DNA of 64,000 nt from Maribacter sp. (lineage in GTDB: Bacteria > Bacteroidota > Bacteroidia > Flavobacteriales > Flavobacteriaceae), in assembly GCA_011050675.1 (NCBI GenBank), contig DRFI01000005.1:36398-100397 (forward strand), read 5' to 3'. The position numbers and the translations under genes are program-made. The notes beneath the pieces are model-generated. The model ran no database searches. It saw only the letters and a list, made by a program, of their open reading frames with translations, and was not told the origin of the DNA. Numbering within the stretch: the stretch's first letter is position 1; each line of letters begins with the position of its first letter. Positions 45,119 through 53,420 of the stretch are shown here, one piece after another.

Positions 45119-46651
45119 ATGAAAACTGTACGTTTAATACTAGGTGATCAATTAAATCAAAATCATTCTTGGTTTAATTCTGTGGATAATCAAACTATAT
45201 ACTTGATGGCAGAAATGCGTCAAGAAACCGATTATGTAAAACACCATATACAAAAAGTAGTTGCGTTCTTTTTAGCCATGCGTAATTTTAAAGATGACAT
45301 GTCTGCAAAAGGACATCAATTCATATACTATACTCTTAACGATAAAGACAACCCACAAGAACTAGATAAAATCATTTCAAAAGTTATCGAAGAAAATAAT
45401 GCAGAAAATTTTCAATATCAGTTGCCAGATGAATTTAGGCTTGATCAACAACTACAACAAATTTGTAGCTCTCTACAGATAAAATCTTCACATTATGACA
45501 CGGAACATTTTTACACAACCAGATTTGAACTGAAAGAATTTTACCAAGGTAAAAAGCAAATGGTAATGGAAAATTTTTACCGTATGATGCGTAAAAAGCA
45601 TGGAATAATGATGAATAGTGATCAACCTGAAGGTGGTAAATGGAACTATGATCAAAGTAACCGAAATAAATGGAAAGGTCAACCTAGTATTCCGCATGAA
45701 AAAGAATTCATTAAAAATGTTGACGACATCATTGAAGAGCTTAATAAAAGTAAAGTAGAAACAATAGGTGTTATTGATTCTAAATCATTTGCCTGGCCAG
45801 TAACTAAAAAAGAATGTCTTAGTACTTTAGACTATTTCTGTAACGAACTCTTACATCATTTTGGCGATTACCAAGATGCAATGCATGACGATGAAAAATT
45901 TCTCTTTCACTCGCGATTATCATTTGCCATGAATACCAAAATTATATCACCAAAAGAAGTAATTGATACTGTATTAGACCATTATTACGAAAATTCTAAT
46001 GAAATTAAAATATCTCAAGTAGAAGGATTTGTACGGCAAATTTTGGGCTGGCGAGAATATATGCGAGGTATTTATTGGAAAGAAATGCCTGAATATCAAC
46101 AACTAAACAAATTAAATAATAAAAATAAATTACCAGATTTCTTTTGGACAGGAGAAACCAAAATGAATTGTTTAAAAAAAGCAATTGGTCAGAGTTTAGA
46201 TTCTAGCTATGCCCACCACATTCAGCGCCTAATGGTTATTGGTAATTTTGCTTTATTAACGCAAATAGATCCCGATGAAGTTGACAAATGGTATTTAGGA
46301 GTATACATTGATGCAATTGAATGGGTAGAGATCACCAATACTAGAGGAATGAGTCAATTTGCAGATGGCGGTATAGTTGCTACAAAACCTTATGTTAGTA
46401 GTGCAAACTACATTAATAAAATGAGCAGCTATTGTGGTAATTGTCACTATAGTCATTCTAAAAAAACAGAAGAAAATGCATGCCCCTTTAATTCACTTTA
46501 TTGGAATTTTTTAGCAGATAAAAAAGAGCATTTTAAAGACAATCAACGCATGAATATGATGATGGCTTTATTAAATAAAATGGATGGAAATAAACTCGCA
46601 GAAATTAAGAAAAGAGCTGCTTCAATAATGGAAAATTTGAATGATTTTTGA
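45119..46651 (+). CDS. Iron-sulfur (6-4)-type photolyase
   Basis: A 510-residue bacterial cryptochrome/photolyase of the FeS-BCP/CryPro group, which repairs (6-4) photoproducts. The N-terminus VRLILGDQLNQNHSWF is the group signature. Four Fe-S cysteines are seen: C351 (KMNCLKKAIGQ), C439 and C442 (SYCGNCHYSH) and C455 (ENACPFNSLYW), the same spacing as in Agrobacterium PhrB (350, 438, 441, 454). FAD-domain motifs include GFVRQILGWREYMRGIYW. It starts 21 bp after the cry-DASH gene. The C-terminal MNMMMALLNKM region is normal. Confidence 0.95.
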   Translation: MKTVRLILGDQLNQNHSWFNSVDNQTIYLMAEMRQETDYVKHHIQKVVAFFLAMRNFKDDMSAKGHQFIYYTLNDKDNPQELDKIISKVIEENNAENFQYQLPDEFRLDQQLQQICSSLQIKSSHYDTEHFYTTRFELKEFYQGKKQMVMENFYRMMRKKHGIMMNSDQPEGGKWNYDQSNRNKWKGQPSIPHEKEFIKNVDDIIEELNKSKVETIGVIDSKSFAWPVTKKECLSTLDYFCNELLHHFGDYQDAMHDDEKFLFHSRLSFAMNTKIISPKEVIDTVLDHYYENSNEIKISQVEGFVRQILGWREYMRGIYWKEMPEYQQLNKLNNKNKLPDFFWTGETKMNCLKKAIGQSLDSSYAHHIQRLMVIGNFALLTQIDPDEVDKWYLGVYIDAIEWVEITNTRGMSQFADGGIVATKPYVSSANYINKMSSYCGNCHYSHSKKTEENACPFNSLYWNFLADKKEHFKDNQRMNMMMALLNKMDGNKLAEIKKRAASIMENLNDF

Positions 46652-47026
46652 TGATTCTTTCCTGATAAAATTAATCAAATGAAGTAATAAAAATTCTTTT
46701 TTAATTACTTGAATAAAAAAATCTACAGCAATATTTAAATAATAGAACACCTTTTCGCTATCACCAAAAAAGTGTGTTCATTTTGACTCAAATTTTACAA
46801 GAAATTGAGAGAAAATTATGTCTTAAATTATTGTACAAAACAACTGTTATACGTTGATTTTACCGATAAAGTGTAATTACATTAATTACCACATCTTTAA
46901 CAACTATTTTAACAGTCTACAACAATTTCAGAAAAAGTGTTTAATCTAAATTTCGTGATAATTATAGCGATAAACCTATAAATTATTATTCTTAATTAAC
47001 TGATAATCAAATAACTAAGTTTAATA
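46652..47026. other. 375-bp gap between photolyase operon and OmpA remnant
   Basis: Very AT-rich with no sizeable ORF on either strand. It holds a weak hairpin just after the photolyase gene (AAGTAAT 46682-46688 / ATTACTT 46704-46710, no T-run) and a perfect inverted repeat GTAATTA-CAT-TAATTAC at 46873-46889. No tRNA-like fold or TAnnTTTG promoter was found. The in-frame sequence above the OmpA fragment hits a stop at 47012. Confidence 0.6.
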
Positions 47027-47830
47027 TTGATTGCACCTAATAAATACGATTATAATAACCGAAGAAAAGGACTACCTAACGGACTAGATGGTTATGTAAG
47101 TTCTAACAGAGAAGGTGGAATGGGAAGTGATGATATCTACAAATTTAAATTCACCCCTGCATTAGATGTTGAAGGCTATGTTGTAGATGGTGTAAACAAC
47201 CAAATGTTAGACAGTGTTAAGGTTACATTATACGATCAAGTAACGAATACCTTAGTAGCACAGACTATTACAGATGAAAATGGATACTATAGATTTCCTG
47301 TTAATAGAAAAACTGCCTATATGATAGAGGCGGTAAGAAAAACACACCCACATAAAAATGTATTCTTTAATACCTCGGCAACACCAAAGGCTCAAAAGAT
47401 AATGCGACAAGATATCGTTCTTGAACCTGTTCTCGATTTAAAATTATTAGCCGGTTTAAATAAAATATATTTTGACTTTAATAAAAGTGATATCAGACCA
47501 GATGCAGCTAGAGAGTTAGATAAGGTCGTGCGTGTTATGAACAATACCTACCCAGATATGATTATTAAACTTGAAGCTCATACAGATCCAGTAGGCAGTC
47601 ATGAGTATAATGATAACCTATCTGAAAGAAGAGCTAAATCCACCTACGAATACCTTATTGAAAATGGTATATCTAGAGACAGAATTATTTCTTATAAAGG
47701 TTTTGGTAAACGTATACCTATTAATAAATGTACAGGTAAAGAAGATTGTACTCCAGAGGAATTAGAATTGAATAGAAGAACAGAATTCCCAATTCTACAA
47801 ATTAAAAAAGGAGTTTTAGCATCTAAGTAA
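47027..47830 (+). pseudogene. 5'-truncated OmpA-family protein
   Basis: An open frame of 267 codons from a possible TTG at 47027. It begins in the middle of a known architecture: the first residues (GLDGYVSSNREGGMGSDDIYKFKF, about 20-43) match the last blade of a PD40/WD-like propeller, followed by a CarboxypepD_reg-like module (about 47-130, VEGYVVDGVNNQMLDSVKVTLYD) and an OmpA C-terminal peptidoglycan-binding domain (about 140-262, IYFDFNKSDIRPDAAREL and EAHTDPVGSHEYNDNLSERRAKSTYEYL). The usual signal peptide, TPR and most PD40 repeats are missing and no remnant is found upstream, so it cannot be exported as read. It is most likely a gene fragment left by deletion. Confidence 0.65.
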
Positions 47831-47844
47831 AATAATCAACCATA

Positions 47845-47882
47845 AAAAAAGTCCTTTACACTATATTGTAAAGGACTTTTTT
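47845..47882. terminator. Bidirectional terminator between OmpA fragment and clpP
   Basis: 16-bp stem AAAAAAGTCCTTTACA / TGTAAAGGACTTTTTT with a 6-nt loop. A-rich and T-rich ends serve both the plus-strand OmpA fragment and the minus-strand clpP. Confidence 0.93.
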
Positions 47883-47903
47883 GATTTTTATAGCTATTGT
47901 AAT

Positions 47904-48452
47904 CTATTCCATAATACCGTCAACGATACCATATTTAATAGATTCTTCTGCATTCATCCAGTAATCTCTATCAAAATCTTTTAAAACTTTTTCGAAATCT
48001 TGCCCACAGTTATCTGCTAATATATGTGCACTTAATTCTTTAGTTTTTATAATTTCTCTAGCCTGTATTTCAATATTTGAAGCCTGACCTCTTGCACCAC
48101 CACTTGGTTGGTGAATCATTACCTGAGCATGCGGTTGTATAAACCTTCTTCCTTTTTTACCTACTGATAATAAGATAGATCCCATTGATGCAGCCAAACC
48201 AGTACAAATTGTAGAAACCGGGCTCTTCAATGATTTTATAGTATCATACATAGCAAAACCAGAAGTAACATAACCACCAGGACTATTAATGTATAGTTGA
48301 ATTTCTTTGTCATTCTGCATATCTAGATATAATAACCTATCAATTACATGTTTTGCAGAATCGTCATCAACCATACCCCATAGGAACACCTTTCTTTCCT
48401 CCAGCATTTTCTCATCTATGGCTTCCTGAATTTTTCCTTTTTTAGCACTCAT
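47904..48452 (-). CDS. clpP: ClpP-type serine protease subunit
   Basis: A 182-residue ClpP homologue with the full catalytic triad: Ser89 in CTGLAASMGS, His114 in VMIHQPSGG and Asp163 in DFDRDYWM. Oligomer-forming segments such as IQLYINSPGGYVTSGFAMYDTI are present. It lacks a neighbouring clpX or tig, so it is probably a second, solitary ClpP next to a main tig-clpP-clpX set elsewhere; that set is not in this window. Whether it forms a mixed or separate barrel cannot be known here. A -7 element and a 14-bp palindrome lie just upstream. Confidence 0.93.
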   Translation of the reverse strand: MSAKKGKIQEAIDEKMLEERKVFLWGMVDDDSAKHVIDRLLYLDMQNDKEIQLYINSPGGYVTSGFAMYDTIKSLKSPVSTICTGLAASMGSILLSVGKKGRRFIQPHAQVMIHQPSGGARGQASNIEIQAREIIKTKELSAHILADNCGQDFEKVLKDFDRDYWMNAEESIKYGIVDGIME

Positions 48453-48475
48453 ATTTTAAGTTTAATTATCTCTAA

Positions 48476-48497
48476 CAAAATTAATGAATTAATTCAT
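48476..48497 (-). promoter_or_regulatory. clpP -7 element with adjacent palindrome
   Basis: Minus-strand TAATTTTG (48476-48483) is an exact TAnnTTTG match 23 bp before the clpP ATG. Immediately upstream of it, ATGAATTAATTCAT (48484-48497) is a perfect 14-bp palindrome within the expected promoter spacer, where a repressor could act. Confidence 0.45.
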
Positions 48498-48570
48498 AAA
48501 CAGATGCGGTATTAACGCTATGAATTAGTGTCCAATCTGTTTCTCTTAAATGAAGAACGTTAATTATGTA

Positions 48571-49404
48571 TTAGGATTGTTCTTCTACTGTAACTGTTTT
48601 CTCTACTACCTTTTTTATGGGTATCACTACCTTACCAGATTTGGTTTTTAATATCATTGAAATATTATCAATGCCAATTACCGTACCCTGTAAATCACCA
48701 ATTTTAACCTTATCCCCTACTTCATAAATTTTTCTAGAATAAAAGGTTCTTAATAGGTCGCCAACAATCTCTCTAGACCCCAAACCTAATGCTAATGCAA
48801 TAGCCAGTAAAAATGCCCCTAATACAATGGTAAAGTTGTTTGTGATTATCTGAGTATCTATACCTGCTTGGTTCAACGCTGTTATACTTACAAAAATGAT
48901 AATTAGGTAAAACAAAACATTACCTAAAAGTTTACCACCGCCAAGACCAATAGAACCAAATACTTTAATAATTGTTTCCTTGATTGTTTTAGCCAAAAAC
49001 AGACCTAGCATTAAGATTACCATTGCCGAAAGTAGAACTGGCAAATAACGAAGTAGGTTTGCAATTTCGGTAGATATAATGGTTAAACCCATAATATCTG
49101 AAGCAACAATTATAAATACCAACCAAAGAAGTACCTTAATAAAGGTGATGATTATTTTTGGTAAATCTATCTTGATATCGGCATCACCAAATAGCTTAGC
49201 TTCATTAATTTTCTCAGAAACGGTATCTAATTTTATCGCTTTAAAAATTCGTTTTAAAACAAAGGTGGTTACTTTAATGATTATCCAGCCAAATATAATA
49301 ACGATGAACGCTCCAAATATTCCTGGTAATGCAGATGCAATATCTTTAAATATATTACTTAATGAATCAAAGGTGAGCTCTTTCCACTTATCAACTGTTT
49401 CCAT
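48571..49404 (-). CDS. MscS-type mechanosensitive channel
   Basis: A 277-residue membrane protein of the small-conductance mechanosensitive channel family that releases solutes on osmotic downshift. Four or five hydrophobic helices fill residues about 20-215. The pore-lining helix and following beta domain are recognised in ALALGLGSREIVGDLLRTFYSRKIYEVGDKVKIGDLQGTVIGIDNISMILKTKSGKVVIPIKK. It ends in an acidic VTVEEQS tail. It is the last gene of an operon with a sigma factor and a 63-residue protein. Confidence 0.92.
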   Translation of the reverse strand: METVDKWKELTFDSLSNIFKDIASALPGIFGAFIVIIFGWIIIKVTTFVLKRIFKAIKLDTVSEKINEAKLFGDADIKIDLPKIIITFIKVLLWLVFIIVASDIMGLTIISTEIANLLRYLPVLLSAMVILMLGLFLAKTIKETIIKVFGSIGLGGGKLLGNVLFYLIIIFVSITALNQAGIDTQIITNNFTIVLGAFLLAIALALGLGSREIVGDLLRTFYSRKIYEVGDKVKIGDLQGTVIGIDNISMILKTKSGKVVIPIKKVVEKTVTVEEQS

Positions 49405-49428
49405 ATATAGCTATTTCTACTTTTAATT

Positions 49429-49620
49429 TTACTCGGTTTTCGATTTCGTTTTTAACATCCCTTCAATGATAGCGGCAAAACTACCTGTAAACAGACCAGT
49501 CAATTCCATAATCAACTTAGCCGTAGCAACATCTTCCATAACTTTTTTACGTAGTTCTGGAGGAACATCCTTAAGATCTCCTTGTAAGTTTTTAAATGGA
49601 TTTTTGTCCTGTTCTAACAT
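49429..49620 (-). CDS. Small hypothetical protein (63 aa)
   Basis: A 63-residue protein, MLEQDKNPFKNLQGDLKDVPPELRKKVMEDVATAK at the start and LIMELTGLFTGSFAAIIEGML near the end. The second half could be an amphipathic or membrane-associated helix. It starts at the base next to the sigma factor stop codon and sits 24 bp before MscS, so all three are co-transcribed. No family is recognised; the tight placement suggests a role with the sigma factor or the channel, which is inference. Confidence 0.8.
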   Translation of the reverse strand: MLEQDKNPFKNLQGDLKDVPPELRKKVMEDVATAKLIMELTGLFTGSFAAIIEGMLKTKSKTE

Positions 49621-50247
49621 TTAAGGTAGGGTTTTATAAATTTCCGTAACTTTTACCTTTGCTCTTTTGAGCCTCATTTTTATAGCGCTAGATTTTAATT
49701 CTAATATATCTTCCAACTCTTTGATCGATGCCCCGTCTTGATATTTTAACAACAAGATAGATTTATCTTCTGGATCTAAAAGCTCCAAAGCTTTTTTAAG
49801 TTTATCCACCTGCATCTGTAAAAGCAGATCATCTGTTACATCTACTGGTACATCTTCTTGATTATCAAATTTTACAGAATTATCATTAATCTTTCTTTCC
49901 TTGTTTCTATTTACATAATTAACACAAAAATTATAAGTAAAGGAATATAGCCAAGTAGAAAACTTCGATGTTCCTTTAAAAGAGCCCAGTTTCACGTAAA
50001 GCATTAGAAATATATCTTGGGTTAAGTCTTCTGCCTCTTTATTAGATTTAGCGAACCCCAAGCATTTATTATATACTAGTTTAGAATACCTATCATAAAG
50101 TACGCCAAAGAGCATCGAATCATTATTAGAAACAATCTGTTCTATTAATTCTAAATCAGTGTATTTTTCATGTACACTATCAGAAACCGATTTTTCACTG
50201 AATTGGTTTCCAATTATAATAAAACATAGCTTCTTAAGAAATGTCAC
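49621..50247 (-). CDS. Sigma-70-family RNA polymerase sigma factor
   Basis: A 208-residue ECF-like sigma factor. Region 2: LFGVLYDRYSKLVYNKCLGFAKSNKEAEDLTQDIFLMLYVKLGSFKGTSKFSTWLYSFTYNFCVNYVNR (about residues 47-115). Region 4: LELLDPEDKSILLLKYQDGASIKELEDILELKSSAIKMRLKRAKVKV. It ends with its stop codon directly touching the start of the 63-residue protein gene, and no anti-sigma gene is near. It is divergent from a lipoprotein gene at 50326, and is probably the first gene of the operon. Confidence 0.92.
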   Translation of the reverse strand: MTFLKKLCFIIIGNQFSEKSVSDSVHEKYTDLELIEQIVSNNDSMLFGVLYDRYSKLVYNKCLGFAKSNKEAEDLTQDIFLMLYVKLGSFKGTSKFSTWLYSFTYNFCVNYVNRNKERKINDNSVKFDNQEDVPVDVTDDLLLQMQVDKLKKALELLDPEDKSILLLKYQDGASIKELEDILELKSSAIKMRLKRAKVKVTEIYKTLP

Positions 50248-50325
50248 TTTGGTATATTGTTTACAAAAAATAAAAGTAGGTTAAAGATCCTGTAATTGAT
50301 ATATTTACTTGAAAATCTGCTAAAA

Positions 50326-51006
50326 ATGAAAAAATTAATTATCCTTTCTATTCTTATCTCAAGTGTATTTATAGGGTGTAAAACCGACAAAAAAGAGCCT
50401 AAAATTTCAGTTTCCGAAGATAAGGAATTGACAGTTCTTGAAAAAATTGCCAATGCAAATGGTTTTGAAAACTGGAATGATGTGGAAAGCATTAAGTTCA
50501 CTTTCAATGTAGATAGAGATGCCGAGCATTTTGAACGCACTTGGTTATGGAAAACTAAGTCTAACGATGTTACTATGATGACCAGGCAAGATACAATCTC
50601 ATACAACAGAAAATCGGTTGACAGCACCATGGCGGCAACAGATGGAGGGTTTGTAAATGATAAATTTTGGTTATTGGCTCCTTACCAATTGGTTTGGGAT
50701 CAAAAAAGTTTCACCTATAAGCATACAGAAAATGTAGAGGCTCCAATTAGTAAAGCCTCTATGCATAAATTAACTACAGTCTATGATAATGACGGAGGCT
50801 ACACGCCTGGCGATGCCTATGATTACTATTTTGGTGACGATTTTATCATCAAAGAATGGGTATATAGAAAAGAGAATCAATCTGAGCCTAATATGACAAC
50901 TAGTTGGGAAGATTATAAAGAGTTAAAAGGTTTAAACATTGGTATGATGCACAAAAGACCTGATGCTGATTTTTCATTATACTTTACAGGTGTTGTGGTT
51001 GAATAG
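50326..51006 (+). CDS. Lipoprotein, DUF6503-like
   Basis: A 226-residue lipoprotein: signal MKKLIILSILISSVFIGC with lipidated Cys18, then a soluble domain with NANGFENWNDVESIKFTFNVDR, WLWKTKSNDVTMM and the ending TSWEDYKELKGLNIGMMHKRPDADFSLYFTGVVVE. The pattern matches the flavobacterial DUF6503 family of unknown function. The ATG at 50326 was chosen because the lipobox begins there; a longer frame starts at 50296. It faces the sigma factor gene head to head. Confidence 0.8.
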   Translation: MKKLIILSILISSVFIGCKTDKKEPKISVSEDKELTVLEKIANANGFENWNDVESIKFTFNVDRDAEHFERTWLWKTKSNDVTMMTRQDTISYNRKSVDSTMAATDGGFVNDKFWLLAPYQLVWDQKSFTYKHTENVEAPISKASMHKLTTVYDNDGGYTPGDAYDYYFGDDFIIKEWVYRKENQSEPNMTTSWEDYKELKGLNIGMMHKRPDADFSLYFTGVVVE

Positions 51007-51050
51007 TTTGGTATATAATTTGATGTTTTCAATATTGTTATAATCAACTT

Positions 51051-52220
51051 ATGAGATTATCATTATTTGCTCTATTCTTATTTTCGCTATTTGGATATTC
51101 TCAAAATAGTAAAACTGCTATTGTTTTAGATAATGCCGACAACACTCCTTTAGAATTTGTTGGTATTTATAATGGCAAAGACCACACCATGACCAATGCA
51201 GATGGTCGATTTCAGTTTTCATCATCTTTAGACTCCGTGACTATTTACAGAGTTGGCTATGATAAACTACGTACCACATTTAAAAAAGTAGGCGATACTA
51301 TCTACCTCAACAAAAGTGTATTAGAACTAAACGAAGTTACGGTTACAAATGAAAAAACATTATGGCAAAAAGTAGGAGATTCCGTAGATTCTAATTACCC
51401 AATCTACCCTTATAAAGAGAAATTTTTATTGAGAGGTGTACTACGATATAATGGTGAAATTACCCGCATACAAGACATTCAAGGTAAGTTAGAAAGAAGA
51501 ACACTTCTGTATACTAAAGAAATTGACCCCGACAAGAAAGATTTCAAAGTAGAGTTAACCAATATGCGTAAAGTAGGTTTGGTTAAAGACGAAAATGATG
51601 TCTACTTTATTTTCGAATCGTTCCATAGTTTATTTATGAACCTAATACCAGTAAATGCTACCGGAGATAATTTTGATCTGACCGAATCTACTTTTGATAA
51701 TGGTAAAAAAATCAACATAAATTTTCAATCTAAATCCTCAATTGAAAATGAGGATTTTTCGGGTCATTATATTATAAATACAGAAAACTATGCGATAGAA
51801 CGGTTTAAAATGTCCGTTGTGTTAAAAAACAAGCCTTTTCAGGAAAGTGGAAAAAAAATAAGATTCAGAACGGTATCATTTGATAAAGAAATATCGCTCT
51901 CCAAAACCTCCAACACAGGTAAATATTATATAGCCTCCGCAAAATATGATGTTAAAGTTGAATTGACAGATGAGGATAAGTCATTTACCTCTTTCTACGA
52001 TATATCTTTCATTTTAACCACATCAGAGAACGAAGGGGATTTTGATGTTAAGAAAAACGTTAGCACGTCTAAGGACCTATTTAAAATTAACTACCCTTAC
52101 GATCAAAGTTATTGGAACGCACAAAATCAATTGCTTTTAACTGATGAGATGTTAGATTTTATTGAAAAAGTACAAGATCCTAGCAACGAGTTTAAAGTTA
52201 GAAGTAACATTAAAAATTAA
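51051..52220 (+). CDS. CarboxypepD_reg-like secreted protein
   Basis: A 389-residue exported protein: signal peptide to about residue 18 (FSLFGYSQ), an N-terminal carboxypeptidase-regulatory-like beta-sandwich (ADNTPLEFVGIYNGKDHTMTNADGRFQFSS, ending VLELNEVTVTNE), then a domain of about 290 residues with no named motif that I recognise, rich in beta-strand-like segments. Such proteins are common at the surface of Bacteroidota and may support outer-membrane or envelope assembly. It lies 45 bp after the DUF6503-like gene, so the two may be co-transcribed. Confidence 0.78.
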   Translation: MRLSLFALFLFSLFGYSQNSKTAIVLDNADNTPLEFVGIYNGKDHTMTNADGRFQFSSSLDSVTIYRVGYDKLRTTFKKVGDTIYLNKSVLELNEVTVTNEKTLWQKVGDSVDSNYPIYPYKEKFLLRGVLRYNGEITRIQDIQGKLERRTLLYTKEIDPDKKDFKVELTNMRKVGLVKDENDVYFIFESFHSLFMNLIPVNATGDNFDLTESTFDNGKKININFQSKSSIENEDFSGHYIINTENYAIERFKMSVVLKNKPFQESGKKIRFRTVSFDKEISLSKTSNTGKYYIASAKYDVKVELTDEDKSFTSFYDISFILTTSENEGDFDVKKNVSTSKDLFKINYPYDQSYWNAQNQLLLTDEMLDFIEKVQDPSNEFKVRSNIKN

Positions 52221-52237
52221 TATAACTCCTCTAAAAC

Positions 52238-53386
52238 CTAAGCCTTTTTTCGCTTTAACATTAGTGTAAATAAAAGGATAAGAAATCCGCATGCAAGCAA
52301 CACTACAAAACTTCGGGTAAGGCTGTAGTTTTCTGCCAAAAATCCTAAAATTGGGGGTGCACATAAAAAACCGGTGTAGCCTGCTCCTGCAATGAATGCT
52401 ATGCCTTTAGATGAATCTATTCCCTTTACATTCCCTCCTATTCTAAATACTTCGGGTACCATTACAGAAAAACCCAATCCGTTTAACGCAAAACCTAGTA
52501 TGCTAAAATAGGTATTTCCCGTAAGGACTAAAAAATACCCTATTATAGCTAAAATGGCACCTATGCCTACTATTTTAATAGATCCAATTTTGTCACTGAT
52601 ACCATCTCCTAAAAACCTACCTAAAGTCATGGTCACTTGAAAGCCTAAAAATCCTAAACCCCATAAAGCTTCTGGAGCCAAAGCAATTTCCTTTAAATAA
52701 AGTCCGCTCCAATCTACAATTGCTCCCTCACTACCCATAGCTACAAAAGATATAAGACCTAATAACAAAAGAGGTTTAAGTAAACCAAAGCTAAATGGTT
52801 CGTTTTCGATTTCTTCGGCAACTTCAGAGAAATACTGACTTCTAAATTTAAAATTGACCACTAAAACCAATAAAACAGCAATAGACATGTGCAATACAGG
52901 ATTTGACAACGGACCAATTAAAAAACTACCTAAGCCTGCCAAAACTCCTCCAAGACTAAAAAAACCATGTGATGCTGCCATAAATTTCACCTTGTCTTTT
53001 TTCTCTATTTCGGTAACCAACGTATTCATAGAAATATCTGTAACACCATTAGATGCCCCAAATAAAAACAAAGCTCCCATGAGAATGTAATAATTAGGTG
53101 CTAATAGCGGTAACATAGCAGATGCACAACTCAATAAGACTCCGTAGAAAGTAGTCTTACCAACACCAAACTTATTTATTATCGCCGAAGCAAATGGAAA
53201 AATAGTAAACACCCCTAAAGCCAAAAAGAAAATAGCAATTCCCAATTCAGATTTACTGATTTGCAATGCATCTTTAACAGTAGGTATATATATTGCCCAT
53301 GTACCAAAAAGTATATTAATACTGGCAAATACCCAAGAGGGACCAAAATACCTAGCATTACCTAATATTAAACGTAATGACTTCAT
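52238..53386 (-). CDS. MFS transporter
   Basis: A 382-residue major facilitator with about twelve hydrophobic helices and the loop SKSELGIAIFFLALGVFTIFPFASAIINKFGVGKTT, which resembles the conserved MFS loop between helices 2 and 3. GMxLGRFLGDGISDKIGSIK is the matching loop of the second half. The ORF is co-directional with kynU, 34 bp after it. The substrate could be a tryptophan-pathway compound or a sugar; this is not determined. Confidence 0.88.
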   Translation of the reverse strand: MKSLRLILGNARYFGPSWVFASINILFGTWAIYIPTVKDALQISKSELGIAIFFLALGVFTIFPFASAIINKFGVGKTTFYGVLLSCASAMLPLLAPNYYILMGALFLFGASNGVTDISMNTLVTEIEKKDKVKFMAASHGFFSLGGVLAGLGSFLIGPLSNPVLHMSIAVLLVLVVNFKFRSQYFSEVAEEIENEPFSFGLLKPLLLLGLISFVAMGSEGAIVDWSGLYLKEIALAPEALWGLGFLGFQVTMTLGRFLGDGISDKIGSIKIVGIGAILAIIGYFLVLTGNTYFSILGFALNGLGFSVMVPEVFRIGGNVKGIDSSKGIAFIAGAGYTGFLCAPPILGFLAENYSLTRSFVVLLACGFLILLFTLMLKRKKA

Positions 53387-53420
53387 TTACAAATGATTGT
53401 TGGTTAACAAATTAAAGCAT

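Noticed and set aside
46652..47026. Hidden 5' part of the OmpA gene in another frame (frameshift)
   Set aside because: All frames upstream are short and AT-rich, with no signal peptide, TPR or PD40 sequence; a truncation explains the data better.
50244..50630. 128-codon minus-strand frame
   Set aside because: It runs antisense to the lipoprotein gene and overlaps the sigma factor start; no family sequence or start signal.
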